Positions 22,210 to 34,520 are shown, numbered from the stretch's first letter. The stretch: DNA of 64,000 nt from Boswellia sacra (GCA_013180625.2 SNVD02002352.1:1-64000), one strand, 5' to 3'. The notes: a model not told the origin generated them from the sequence alone. Made by a program: numbers and translations.

Positions 22210-22214
22210 AATGT

Positions 22215-22768
22215 TCTCTCCAATCTTTGAAGATCTCTTGACATTGACGCTCAAAGGTGGATTTTAAATTGTTCACAAAATGATAATTATTTTTCAGCTA
22301 AGAGACATTTGGGAAAGAACGAGAGAGCCATTTGTCAAGCCAATTATCCATGATCATATGAGTGACGATATCCATACATGTTAGGAAGGATGTCTGCATG
22401 TAAGAAAAAAATTAGCAGAAGTCTATCATATGCCATTGCTTTACTGTACTCACAGTCTTGTTTCAGACAATGTCCTCAACTCTCCAGATCTATATTACAA
22501 AGAGAGGATAAGAAATCTACAACTCTTGAATGACAGCTCAGATGATGATTCAATTCAGGAATATCGGCATGATTACCATGAATGGCTTCGCAGATAAGGA
22601 AGAGTTAACGAAATTCAAAATCCTTCACCACCATGGGAAGATCTTAAAGAAGAATGGGAAGATTAGCCACAACCTCAAATGCCAAATGAACTATTTAATC
22701 TACAAGTTCCACACATCAATTAGGTTACATGGCATAATGATTTCTTCTTTGACTCGGATGAAGAATGA
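22215..22768 (+). pseudogene. Copy B: C-terminal domain, second half
   Basis: Continues the domain interrupted at 16036, with the blocks DDSIQEYRHDYHEW-like (22525-22590) and DSDEE-stop (22751-22768). In-frame stops are visible (TAG near 22382, TAA near 22595, TAG near 22664), so both halves were or became non-functional. Confidence 0.75.
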
Positions 22769-23067
22769 AGCGGAAGCAAAATGGACCTACCAGCAGAAGC
22801 ATTGGTGAAGAGACATCAAAGAGACATGATGTGATATAAAGTAAAAGTAATATTGTCCTTATTGATGAGTCATGCTAGTGTGATGATGTAATATTGTCCT
22901 TATGTGATGAGTCATGTAGTCAGGTGTCCAATGTAATGATGTTAGCGATAAGGTATGAGTTGTAAAGTAATATGATGTGACGTAAAGTGTGATGAGTCAT
23001 GTATTAACGTATATAGGAGATTCCTTAAAAATAAGGAAGCATCCTAGTATAGTATCTTAGCTTTGCC

Positions 23068-23077
23068 TATATAAAAG
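23068..23077 (+). promoter_or_regulatory. TATA box in 3' terminal repeat of copy B
   Basis: TATATAAAAG lies about 99 bp upstream of the primer site at 23167. It marks the likely pregenomic promoter in the best-preserved + strand version of the repeat. Confidence 0.6.
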
Positions 23078-23166
23078 ATACAATGGCATTATATTAGGGA
23101 GAGTTGGATTAGAGTGAAGTTAAAAGAGTCGAGTCCGTCCTTTGTGTAAACACTTATCAATATTAA

Positions 23167-23178
23167 TGGTATCAGAGC
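23167..23178 (+). promoter_or_regulatory. tRNA-iMet primer-binding site, copy B 3' end
   Basis: TGGTATCAGAGC within the 3' terminal repeat. Its presence at both ends of copy B argues for terminal redundancy across the primer site. Confidence 0.8.
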
Positions 23179-23813
23179 TCTAGCTCTACTTCTTTTTTAT
23201 TTTGTGGAAATTTTATCATTTTGAGATCTTACGAATTTTTGAGTTAGAAGTTGTGATTTAGTTGAGGCTATCTAGTGTGAAGAAATATAGATTGGGTTAC
23301 TTTTCTATTATGGTGTGAACACTCTAAAGAAAGCTAAAGGGGTGTGTGAAGCCATAAAATAAAAAAGAAGTAGAGCTAGAGCTTTGATACCATTAATATT
23401 GATAAGTGTTTACACAAAGGAGAGACTCGACTCTTCTAACTCTTCTCACTCTAATCCAACTCTAATACAATAGATACCAACTCTACCTAATACAATGCCA
23501 TCATATCCTTTATATAGGCAAAGCCAGGATACTATGCTAGGATGCTTTCTTATCTCTAAGGAATCTCCTTTACACGTTATTACATGACTCAACACACTTT
23601 ATGTCACATCACACTACTTTACAACTCATACGTTATCTCTAACATCATCACACTGGACACTTCACTACATAACTCATCACATAAGGACAATATTACATCA
23701 TTACATTGCATACTTCACTAGCATGACTCATCTCATGCATTGTTACTTTTACTTTATATCACATCATGTCTCTTCACTAATGCTTCTGCTAGTAGGTCCA
23801 CTTTGCTTTCGCT

Positions 23814-24927
23814 TCAATCTTCATCTGAGTCAAAGAAGAACTCATTCTGCCATGGAACCTGATTGATGTGTGAAACTTGTAAATCAAATGGTTCATTTGG
23901 CATTTGAGGTTGTGGCCAATCTTCCCATTCTTCTTCAAGATCTTCCCATGGTGGTGAAGGATTTTGAATCTCATTAGCTCTTCCTTGTCTGCGAAGCCAA
24001 TCATGGTAATCATGCCGATATTCTTGAATTGAATCATCATCTGAGCTGTCATTCAAGAACAGTAGATTTCTTATCCTCTCTTTGTAATAGAGAACTGGAG
24101 AGTTGAAGACATTATCTGAAACAAGACTGTGAGTACAATAAAGCAATGGCATATAATAGACTTCTGCTAATCTTTTTCTTGCATGCAGACATCCTTCCCA
24201 ACACGTATGGATATCGTCACTCATATGATCATGGATAATTGACTCCACAAATGGCTCTCTTGTTCTTTCCCAAATGTCTCTTAGCTAAAAAATAATTATC
24301 ATTTTGTGGACAATTTGAAATCCACCTTTGAGCGTCAGTATCAAGAGATCTTCAAAGATTGGAGAGAACATTCTATCAAACCATCGATTAGGATTATACC
24401 TTCTACTCCTGTGAATTATTACAAGTTCAAATACCATAGTTATTGAATATAGGTTGAACAATAACCAATAGAAATAGTATCCAAGAGAAGAAGCTTCAAG
24501 TATAACTGAATGACCCCAAGTTGTGTCTTTATCATAGACAGCATGAAAATTTGGAAAGATCTGGTAGACCGTTTCGAAAACTTGATCTGGATTTGGTGAA
24601 GGAGAAAGTAATTGAAACTTTCTTTTCTCTGTGCTAGGGCACATCATACATTGATCTAAGAGATCCCACATTCTTCCATAAGTTTGGACTGATGTTTCTG
24701 GATAGTCACGTGCATAGAACACCCTATCTTCAATATCTGTTTTGATTTATGGAGGCAATAGAGAACAGAATAGTGGAAGATCATAAGAGTAACATTTTTT
24801 CTTCGACAATTGTTTTGCCTTTATAATCTTCTAGGGTTACAAGAAGTTTTCTTTTTCTGAGACCTTCCTGCCTTCTATCAAAAGCATCCTGACCAAGCAT
24901 GTATGGCTTAGATGAACTAGAAGCCAT
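23814..24927 (-). pseudogene. Copy C: C-terminal domain of unknown function
   Basis: Starts at the MASSSSK Met (ATG at 24927) and ends at the TGA at 23814-23816. Two long open pieces, 24285-24722 and 23814-24248, cover most of it. The shared TAA after the LPP codons lies near 24750, and the frame breaks again near 24285, where a TAG replaces a codon of the FQLRDIW-like block. This is one of the better-preserved versions of the domain in the window. Confidence 0.75.
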
Positions 24928-25824
24928 TGTTATTACTTGAATTGATATAGGAATTGGTCTGGAGAGAAAATCTGCTACAACGTTTGATTCACCTTTGATG
25001 TAGCGAACAGTGAACTTGAATCTCGAAAGAGACTCTGACCCTCTAGCAAGCTGAGGATATGGAATTTCGCCTTCTCTTCCTCTAAGCAATCCTTCAAAAT
25101 ATTTGTGGTTTATTTCTACTACAAATTCTTCAATAGAGAGATAGAATTGAAATTTCTTGATAGTGTTGATGACTGCTAACACCTCTTTCTCGAATGAAGG
25201 ATAATGTTGTTGCGAGTCAGAGAATTGCTCGGATTTATATGCACAAATTTTTCTGTAGCTTCCTTCCTGTTTGAGCAGCACTGCTCCCCAAAATTTGTCA
25301 CTTACGTCTGTCTGTATGATGAGTTGTCTCTTGTTAGGAATCTTTAAAAGAGAAAAAGACCTGTATTTTTCTTTCAAATCAATCATAGCTTGAGTTGCTT
25401 CATCTGACCATGCTACTGCTCCCTTCTTGATATGTCTTGAGATTTGGCTAGTGTATCTGGACAAATTCTTTATATAATCTCCTGCATAGTTGACAATTCC
25501 CAAGAATTGTTGAATCATCTTTCTGCTTGTCAACTTATCAGGGAACAAGAATATCTTTTCAGCAATATATGGCATTAGAGTAGTGTAGCCATCTTTAATA
25601 TGCAATCCAAGAAAATCTACTTCTGGGATTCCAATTAACATCTTTCTTTCAGATAAGACCAAGCCATGTTCAAAAGTTAAACTTTTGAACTGTTTAAGAT
25701 GCTGGACATGATCTTCTTCATTATTGCTGGAGATAAGGACATCATCAATATATACAAGACAAAATTTAATTATGTCTTTGTACACATCATCCATTCTGTG
25801 CTGATATTTTGAAGGAGCATTCTT
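24928..25824 (-). pseudogene. Copy C: RT (C-terminal part) and RNase H
   Basis: A single open frame of 337 codons (24781-25794) covers this region and runs on into the C-terminal domain. It contains MDDVYKDIIKFC, a YIDD box (25742-25753), FLGIVNYAGDYIKN, the RNase H TDVSDKFWGAVLL segment, KEVLAVINTIKKFQFYL and RYIKGESN. The unbroken passage through MASSSSK shows that the C-terminal domain is in frame with RNase H rather than in a separate ORF in this lineage. The first half of RT, including the fingers, is missing. Confidence 0.85.
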
Positions 25825-26627
25825 GATGTGCCCTATCTCTTAGATCAAGAAACTTATGGAAGAACGTGGGATCTCTTAGATCAATGCATGATGTGCCCTA
25901 ACACAAAAAAAAAAAAAAGAAAGTTTCAATTACTTTCTCCTTCACTAAATCCAGATCATGTTTTTGAAACGATCTACCAGATCTCTCCAAATTTTCATAC
26001 TGTCCATGATGAAGACACAACTTGGGGTCATTCAATTATACCTGAAGCTTCTTCTCTTGGATACTATTCCTATTAGTTATTGTTCAACCTATATCCAATA
26101 GCTACGGTATTTGATCCTGTAATAATTCACAAGAGTAGAAGGTATAATTATAATCGATGGTTTGATAGAATGTCCTCTCCAATCTTTGAAGATCTCTTGA
26201 CACTGACGCTCAAAGGTGGATTTCAAATTGTCCACAAAATGATAATTATCTTTCAGCTAAGAGACATTTGAGGAAGAACAAGAGAGCCATTTGTCGAGCC
26301 AATTATCCATGATCATATGAGTGACGATATCCCCATACGTGTTGAGAAGGATGTCTGCATGTAAGAAAAAGATTAGCAGAAGTCTATCATATGTCATTGC
26401 TTTATTGTACTCACAGTCCTGTTTCAGACAATGTCTTCAACTCTCCAGATCTCTATTACAAAGAGAGGATAAGAAATCTACAGCTCTTGAATGACAGCTC
26501 AGATGATTATTCAATTCAAGAATTTCAGCATGATTACTATAAACGGCTTCGCAGACAAGGAAGAGCTAATGAGATTCAAAATCCTTCGCCACCATGGGAC
26601 GATCTTGAAGAAGAATAGGAAGATTGG
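25825..26627 (+). mobile_element. Endogenous pararetrovirus copy D, C-terminal domain fragment
   Basis: This + strand fragment begins with scrambled filler (25825-25847), then follows the C-terminal domain from AAACTTATGGAAGAAC to AGAAGATTGG, where similarity ends against unrelated AT-rich DNA. It has open pieces at 25828-26076, 26080-26271 and 26391-26618, separated by stops (TAG near 26074) and frameshifts. An A-run of 13 (25906-25918) sits where other copies read GCACAGAGAAAAG. It is the right end of the cluster. Confidence 0.8.
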
Positions 26628-28317
26628 TATATAGCAGTTTGTGATTCATAAATAATTAGTAAATCATATCAATGAGTCCGACTTCATTAAAATATTAATT
26701 CTTCTCTTTTTGGTGGATTAGTTTTTATAGAATTAAAAAAGAAAGATAATATTTTAATAATATATACAAAATTGATTACTTTTCACGATTTAATTTGTGA
26801 AAATATATTAAAGAATCTATAGCAAAAAGATTATGAATTAATTTTGTAAAAATCATGAATTTTTTCAATTAAACCTTATCTTAAAAAAAAAAGGTTAACA
26901 TACAATTTCAATCCTTAAAAAATTGGAGGTGGGGTTTACTCAACAATTTTTTGGTTAGGCTTCAACCAACATTACTCTTCCCTTAATTTGCACATAGCAC
27001 AGCCTCAAAAGCCCACCCTAGCAACAGCCTAGCCCACACTAGCCCAACCCTGATACAGTTTTTTGAAGGAGAATAATATCCAAGTATAGACAATAAATTT
27101 AATCGTAATAATGTGTAAGCGAAAAATCTATATCATTTTAGCATCAATTTTTTTGTTAAGGTTATTTTAGAATATTGCTATCAATCTTTACAAGAAATTA
27201 ACTTCAAAACTATTTCCGAAAATAAGCGATTTGTAGAAGATATTTCGATCTCAAAACATTTAACAGATTAAATAAAAAGCATTTTATAAACTAACACAAA
27301 GAACTGTATGGATAAGAGAAGAAGAAGAAAACATATAAAACTCAAAAATTCTTATTTAGGGATATTTAAGGATTATTAAAGGATGTGCTGAGTATAAATT
27401 TAATTTTTAAAATTTAATAATTGAAATACAGACAAAATGTCTATCTAGAGCAATTTTTGAGGTGCATTTACAGCCCCACCTTTAAAAATACAAGAAAAGC
27501 GGTTTGACATATAAGAACCAATAAAAACAAGAAAACTAATAAGTTGCATAACAAACATAGAAGACCATAGCCAAGGAATACTAGAATATATCTGGAAATA
27601 CAAAATGCATTACCAATTTTGAGGCAAAATAGTGAGAGTAAATAGTGAGACCTAAGCATGGTGTTAAGGTTGTGTTCGGTTTGAGGAAAGGAACCAAGGG
27701 GTTAAAAAAAAGGGAGAAAGGAAAAGTTGGAGGAAAGGTGAAGGAAAGGGTTTCTTATGTTTGGTTGACGTAGGTAATCCTTGATGGAAATAAATCATTT
27801 ATAAATTAAGTAGACAAAAATACCTTTTAGTTTTAAAATTTTAAATATTCATTATTTAATAAACTTTTTGATTTGAAATTCAAATTTGACTTTTAATTTA
27901 ATTATGGAATATCAACTAATAAATATTTAAATTATTTTACTTTTTACCCAACAAAATTATATATTAAATTTAAATATATAATTTTTATATATTTAAATAT
28001 ATAATAATATAAAATATCTATTATTTTTACTTCAATTAAAATCCAAAGTAATATTATTAAAAAACAGTAATATAAAATATTCAATTTTGTAATGAATAAA
28101 AAACCAAGTTATTATTATGAAAAGATAATTAACATCTTACATTTTTAATTAAAAAAAAGTTAACGGATAAAAAATAATGCAAAAATCTCCCTATATTGTT
28201 TTACATTTCCATTATATCCATCACGGTACAAATATATTTAATTTTATACAAATTAGCAACAATATAAAAAGTAAAAAATATTTAATATGTGAACAACTAG
28301 CCTAATGCTTAGAGCTC
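26628..28317. other. Intergenic AT-rich DNA, no recognised gene
   Basis: No coding or RNA signal. A purine-rich stretch beginning GTGTTCGGTTTGAGGAAAGG (27673-27780) resembles the terminal region of some PIF/Harbinger elements and could be the left end of the element that carried the relic transposase at 28318-28960. No matching right end was found. Confidence 0.4.
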
Positions 28318-28960
28318 TAAAGTGTTTTTGAATAGTCTATCTATTTTACCCTCCACTCATTAAACAATTGTTCCGCTAAATTCGTCCTCCAATTATTCCA
28401 TTCATCTGAGGTCTCTATACTGGATATTGGATCTCCAAATGTTTCAGCCTCACTTGTAACATAATATGTTTGGCCAAAAGGATCAAATGGCATCTCTCTT
28501 CTAATAAAAATTGTGTAGCAAACAACAAGCCATGATGACTGAATTTTCAGTCTTGATAGGTAGAATGCGAACTTTTAAGAATCACCCATCGATTTTTAAG
28601 CACATCAAAGCATCTTTCTATCACGTTCCTAGCAGCTGAATGCTTCATGTTAAAAAATTCTTGTGGAGTAGTTGGTCAGTGACCTTTCGTCCAATCATTA
28701 AGGTGACATCGTTGCCCACGATAAGGAGCAAGAAAACCTTGACAATTAGCATATCTAGCATCCACAAAATAGTAGTAACCTATATAATTAACCATCCCAA
28801 CCAACTAAAACATAAACAAACTGCATAGCTTGTGAGCACTTCCAAAACATTTGTAGCAACCTCACCCTTTCGGTTTCGGTATTTAGATTTATCTTTAGCA
28901 GGCACTCTCATCCTAATGTATGTTCCATTAAGTGCTCTCAAGCAATTCTATTTACAATCC
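28318..28960 (-). pseudogene. PIF/Harbinger transposase relic
   Basis: Reading down from about 28945 the minus strand gives LRALNGTYIRMRV, then DKSKYRNRKGEVATNVL, then APYRGQRCHLNDW and EFFNMKHSAARNVIERCFDVLKNRW. These are the DDE_Tnp_4 blocks of plant PIF-like transposases in the right order. The first catalytic Asp is Asn here (ALNG), the segment around the second Asp is mostly lost, and the Glu of VIER is kept. Stops and frameshifts (for example TGA after TKGH) make it non-functional. It is unrelated in position and decay to the intact HARBI1-like gene at 45 kb. Confidence 0.8.
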
Positions 28961-30780
28961 AAACCAAAAGAAAAATAAGCTTCATTAGTAATCATAACGT
29001 TATTTAGATGATACCACACACAAATATGTTAACTATAGTGTGAAACATGCCTCAAAGATTTATCTTTATTCCAGTGTGTGTCCTGTTTCTTGTCCAGGTT
29101 TTCTAAGATAATAAATTTGAAGGCAAAGAAAGCACGGACAGGTAGTTTAGATTGTCAAACTTTGTACAACTTGGAAATATTCTAATGAATAAACAGTGTT
29201 AAGAGCATAAAAAAGATGGTTAGGAGAATTAACAAAACCAAAGACGCAAGCAGGTTAAACAAGCAACACTATACAGTAAGCTGCAACATATGTGAGGCTA
29301 CCACAAGATAGATAGGTGAAGTCATTAACCTTATTTTCTAAAACCACTTAAGGGACTCAACTCTACAATAACAGACCTAACACTCATCAATTGCGCATGC
29401 CTGTTTGTAAGCACCACTGAGGTCCAATCAAGAATGCATATTGTTACATGTATGACTCCTTGTTCACCGACACTTCAAGCACCCATCTTTTTCATTATTA
29501 TGAAGAGAATTTCTCAATATACCTGGTGACTACTTGAACCAACAATGACTTGGGGTTTGCAATATTAGCCAGCCAGGACTGACTACAAACTAGGCCAGGC
29601 AACTGACACAAGTAGCCTTAGAATTCGAAGGTGATAGACACTACCTGAAAACCATTCCACAAATAAAGTTCATTCAAATCTCTTTGTCATTAGAATAATC
29701 AAAGACATTGATATTGAATTTGGAGCCAATTTTCCTATGGGTCAGGAAGAACCCCCAACTTTATAATCAGAAAGAAACAATTAGGATAAGAGCACCATGT
29801 TAAGTTGTTAACAGATTCAAAACCAACTAAAAATATACAGGGACCCAAATTAATCAACACAAAAATCATTACTTGCAAGTTCCAGACCAACCAATAACTC
29901 CACAAGACCAAAAATAAAAATACATAGCTGTCTAAATTTTCCCCAAAAAAAAACTAAAATAAGTTCCCCTCATTTTCTCAGCAACCAAACAGAGCAAAAA
30001 GTACAAAAGCAAAAGCCCATGGACATAACCTAATTTCAGAAACCCAAAAGCCAAATTCACATAAGCTAAAGTAACTTTTACTGAGCTTGAATTTTTATCA
30101 AACACATAACAAACTAACTTACCGCAATGTGAACAAGAGAACTTGAAATTAATTTGTTGTTAAGTTCCAGAAATTCTGCAAGTGACAAATGCCCACTGAA
30201 ACAAATAATTCAACAAATTTTCAGTTGCAGAAAAATAGAGTGATGAGAAGGATAAAAAAAATAAACAAAGAAAAATATTATATAATTTCAGATTATTAAC
30301 CAAATTTCCTAATTGAAAATTTTGAAGAAATTGGAGAGTTAAATTGATTGTCTAACCTGAAAAACTTGATAGTAGTTCTGCGATTTCTGTTTGTTTGCCA
30401 AGAAAATTTATAGAGGACATTTGGTGATTGAGAGAAAATAACCACTAAACAAATCGTAGAAGCCGCACGAAGAGTGACTAACCTAAATACTTTGAAGAGT
30501 AGTTAAGCAATTTGTGTTTGTCCGTAGAGAAAATTATCATATGAAAATTGTTGAATTGTTGACAAGCGAAAATAGCTGCCAATCAATTTGCCAAAGCTTG
30601 AAATTGAAAAAAAAAAAAAATTGTCTATATTAGTGTTTATTTTATGCGAAGGGTATTTTTTATGTTTAATATAATTATTTGTTCGTTACCATTTATATAT
30701 TCATTTAGAATCCAAGTCTTAAGTACACCAGAGGTGATAGTTATGTACCGTATTTGCCGTAATTAATAGTGTATTATTAC
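28961..30780. other. No recognised gene
   Basis: Only short open frames. There are weak internal duplications around 30350-30560 (CTAACCT, GCGATTTCTGTTTGT and GCAATTTGTGTTTGT words about 125 bp apart) and A-runs at 29946 and 30607. This may be the non-coding upstream part of the Harbinger element whose transposase relic lies to the left, but I cannot show its end. Confidence 0.35.
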
Positions 30781-30956
30781 GAGTAATCCTACTCTTATAA
30801 ATTATTTATATAAATTAATATAATATATTATAATTAAATAAATAAATATATTGATTAGATAAATATATATTAATAATAAATTATATTTATATAAGAATAT
30901 TACATCAATTTATTTAGATGATTTTATATAAATAATTTATAAAAATAGTATTATTC
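30781..30956. mobile_element. MITE-like inverted repeat, about 176 bp
   Basis: The left end GAGTAATCCTACTC and the right end, whose complement reads GAATAATACTATTTTT, are followed inward by a shared TATAAATTATTTATATAAA segment in opposite orientation. The ends resemble those of the element at 31073-31286, suggesting one family. No clear target duplication. Confidence 0.5.
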
Positions 30957-31072
30957 ATATTATCATAATTCAAATAGTTCAACCAATTGATTAAAGTTTG
31001 AATTTACTTTAATTTCAAAATTAAAAGACATAATATATCTTTTAATTTTGAAATTAAAAATAATAATAATAA

Positions 31073-31286
31073 GAGTAATGCTACTCATACAAACTATTTA
31101 TACAAATTTACACATACAAACTGATGTGTCATCCCTATATGATCGCCACATCACACATGTTAATTAATGACATTTATTATTAATACATATTTATCAAATC
31201 ACTGTATTTATTTATCAAATCACATTATACCACGTCAGTTTGTATAGGTGAGTTTGTATAAGTAATTTGTATGAGTAGCATTACTC
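31073..31286. mobile_element. MITE, 214 bp, with inverted repeats of about 55 bp
   Basis: The left end GAGTAATGCTACTCATAC and the right end, complement GAGTAATGCTACTCATAC, are identical over the first 21 bases. The inverted similarity continues for about 55 bp through the CATACAAACTGATGTG block. Both sides are flanked by ATAA (31069-31072 and 31287-31290). The interior is AT-rich without coding capacity. Weaker relatives are at 30781, about 51822 and about 52300. Confidence 0.75.
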
Positions 31287-32307
31287 ATAATAAGAGATTA
31301 ATCATTATGTCTTTATTTAGATTCTTTGTACACCAGCAATGCAATCAATTATTATTTCTTACCGTGATATAACCACCGGTTGCAATTACCAAATTATGTC
31401 TTTCATTAATTTTCTTGTTATCAACTTATTCTTTAATTAAGCACAACTTGACCATAACCTTGAGTTTGATGCATCTACTTGCAATCTTACCACCCAAGAA
31501 AAGAAAAGTGAAATTTAACCAAGGACATTATTTATATTATGAATTAAACCAAGAAACTGAATATCTATTATATATATCATTCGATAACGATTTGCAATCG
31601 AACGTTAGATCTATTTAAAAAAAAAAAAACAAAGATTTGCGTTAGAGTTGGATCTACTAACCTTTTTTATTATTTTATTAAAAAAATTAATGATTTAACA
31701 ATTTAATCGAAGTATTATTAATTAGGCCTGCATTTTGTTAACTTAATGGATGAATATACATCAGTGGCTTTCATTATGCATTTTAAAACTTGTTATCCTC
31801 TTGGTACGTAAAGTAAGTTTAATGGGGATTTATGATAATATGCTCAAATTATTTCTCTTTTAGGAAGAATAATAAAATGTTGGTCCTCTAATTTTATTGG
31901 ATAATTGAATGGTTACATTTCAAATCAAAGACTCATTTAAAAAAATAATAACAAATAATAATACTATTTGTTTTTTACTTAACATAGCAGGCTTAATTGC
32001 ATCCCATCTCAGTTTAGTCCTTGTTGTACTTGTGGGGGAGGATATTTAAGTAAAATTCCAACAACCTCCCCTTTGTAAAATGTTGGCTCCTCAAACATTT
32101 GAGAACATTGCAAATACCTCCCCTCCGTAAGATTAACTAATTTAATGAATTTTCATTGACATCCTTACAATATGATTAGACCTTTTTATCCAATTATTTC
32201 TTAAAAATTAGATTGTAAAGACATTAATATAAATCATGATGTTATTTGTCCCCCATTGACAAACTAAAACAAGCCCACGTCCCACCTCTAGTAATAGGCT
32301 TTAGCTT

Positions 32308-32614
32308 GGGTGCATCGGCTATACCGGTGCACCTATTTTCTAATTTTTTATAAAATTAACATAAAAGTTATAAATTTTGGTATAAAAATTATAAATATGA
32401 AAAAAAAGTTGTAAATAAAATTTTTTTATTTTTTATAAAATTAGTGTAAAAGTTGTAAATCTTTATATAAAAGTCGTAAATATTAAAAATGATTCATTTA
32501 CTACTTTTTTTTCGCATTTACAACTTTTATACAAAGATTTACAATTTTTACACTACGTTTACAAAAAATTAAAAAGCGAATATACGGTACATTGGTTGTA
32601 CCGTAGTATAACCC
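32308..32614. mobile_element. MITE-like inverted repeat related to the 3982-4220 element
   Basis: The ends GGGTGCATCGGCTATACCGG and, from the right on the other strand, GGGGTTATACTACGGTAC are roughly inverted. The interior repeats AAAGTTGTAAAT and ATTTACAACTTTTAT in both orientations, as in the element at 3982. No convincing 9-bp duplication remains. Confidence 0.5.
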
Positions 32615-33738
32615 CTAGTTATATCAAAATAAAAAAAAATTAATTATTTTGTCACTGAAGACACCCCCTTAAAATTTGACAAATACCCTTATACTATATA
32701 TTCGTGCACGCACTTGTCCTCATGATAATTCCTCTTCTCAGCACAAGCTTTTAAAGAATGATAAAGATTCACAAAAAAAAAAAAAAAAGAAGAGGGGGAA
32801 CTTTCACTGGGGATGCATATTTTTCGATCAATTCCTTCTTACTTCTTTTTTTCTCATTCTTTGAAAATGAAATATATATGAAAATCGATCACGTTGGAAC
32901 TAGAATTATATATTATTACGGCTTGCTAATAAATAATTAGAAGAAAAAAAATGTTGCTGATTGAAGTTTTCTTCGTTAGGCTTGTTATACTTCATTCTTC
33001 AAATGAAATTATTATGTTCTTGCATTAAATTGCAAAATGTAAAGCATTTAAAAACATTTATAAACTTATCATTCCTTATTGTTCATAAGCCCGTGTATTT
33101 CATCTTAAAAAGTCTTTATCAAACTACGGTTTGAACCTTGAATTATATTAAAAGTGTGGTTTACGTATGTGAGGTGTTAAACAATAAGAAGAAGAAGAAA
33201 TAAGAAATACATACTTTATTCTTTACAATGGATATTTAGATGATGTATAATGGAGATAAATTTATAATTTAAAAATATTAATAAAGTGTAGTTCCTACCG
33301 TTTGAGAGTGGATTTCCTATTATCCAATTTAAGATGATATTATATAAGGTTGATTATCAATTAATAAAAAGATATATGGAAATTCTTAGTAAAAATTCAA
33401 TTAATTAATTCATTAATATAGTAAATGAATTTCCTATATTCCAATAAATTTCAAATTGATGTGATATAGGTAAGTATATATATGAATACTAAATTGATAT
33501 ATTACTAATCCTGCACTTTCATAAATAGAATTCTTATTTAAAATTGGATTGATCAAAAGAAGTTATATTATACTAAATAAATAGTATAAATTAATTCTCC
33601 AAAGATATATCTACTATATATGGTAAACATTGATTTCTTCTATAATATTTGATAAAATTATAATAATGGTTTAATATTCTATCAAGTTGCATATAAAATT
33701 TCATAATTATAAAATATAAATCATACTTTTAGTATGAT

Positions 33739-34520
33739 TAGGCCTGGCAAATTCTATACGACCCGTTAACAAGGCACGAACCTATTCGATAAAAACGTGT
33801 TTTAGATATAATATTATCGGATTGGGTCGTTAATGGGTTAGCACGATAAAATCTGTTTGATATCGGACCGTGTTTGGGTTTATACTATAAAAAACCGTTT
33901 CACCCGTTTAACCCGTTAATATTAAGGATAATATAGTAAATTTATTTATGATACATAAAAAAATATAATAAAATATAACAAATACTAATTTATAACTATA
34001 TTTAACCTAATTAAAATTATTCTAATACAATTACGTTATCTTTTTCTTATGCGTGTATGAGTATGACATTTTGATGAGAAATATAAATAAGAAACTTATA
34101 AAATGTTCTATTTAATTTTCAGAAATCATTCAATAATTGGACATTATCAATTATTTATCTTAAATACACTTTAGATGGATATTTAAATGATGTTGGATAC
34201 AAAATTTTGTTTATATTTTCGTATTATATTAAATTTGGATATTTCGATAGATTTCAAAATATTTGTTAGATTTTAAATTTATAAACTATTGGTTTTATTA
34301 TTTGTTTAGAATTTATACAAATCATGTTACACATATTGTTGTCTAACTTGAAAATAAAAAAACGGGTTAAACAGGTTGGATTCGGATAACACGTTAAGTT
34401 AACAGTCGAGTTTGAGTTTATAGATTTAGACCCAATAAGTTAATGGGTCGGATTTGGATTAACATAATTTAACACGATACGAATACGAAACCGCTCTAAC
34501 ACGACCCGTTGTCAGGTCTA
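33739..34520. mobile_element. hAT-type non-autonomous element, copy 1, 8-bp target duplication
   Basis: The element starts TAGGCCTGGCAA and ends TTGTCAGGTCTA (inverted with two mismatches). It is flanked by AGTATGAT (33731-33738) and AATATGAT (34521-34528), an 8-bp duplication with one difference, as expected of hAT transposition. Sub-terminal ACCCGTT/AACGGGT words recur in both orientations. No transposase is encoded. Copy 2 is at 62923-63697. Confidence 0.75.

Larger units (their letters stand above)
22210..23351 (+). mobile_element. Endogenous pararetrovirus copy B, 3' part with terminal repeat
   Basis: The C-terminal domain resumes after the target duplication (22215) and ends at the TGA at 22766-22768. 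The promoter region follows with TATATAAAAG at 23068-23077, the primer site at 23167-23178 and about 170 bp of leader. Relative to the 5' leader of copy B, about 90 bp are missing near 23210. Copy B is thus terminally redundant from the cap region to beyond the primer site. It meets copy C tail to tail at about 23351. Confidence 0.85.
23352..25824 (-). mobile_element. Endogenous pararetrovirus copy C, 3' part only
   Basis: This - strand copy holds, from right to left, the RT from just upstream of the YIDD box, RNase H, the C-terminal domain, the promoter (TATA at 23507-23516) and the primer site (23381-23392), ending in the leader. Movement protein, capsid, protease and the front of RT are absent because the copy stops abruptly at about 25824 against copy D. 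A short duplication of CCAACTCTA/TAATACAAT words near 23456-23500 is private to this copy. Confidence 0.85.

Noticed and set aside
4661..26627. Possibly active or inducible virus
   Set aside because: Every copy shows stops, frameshifts or large deletions in several domains, and one is split by a retrotransposon. Nothing in the window could by itself supply an intact genome.
27468..27659. Small hydrophobic protein
   Set aside because: Short, without family resemblance, in AT-rich DNA where such frames are expected by chance.
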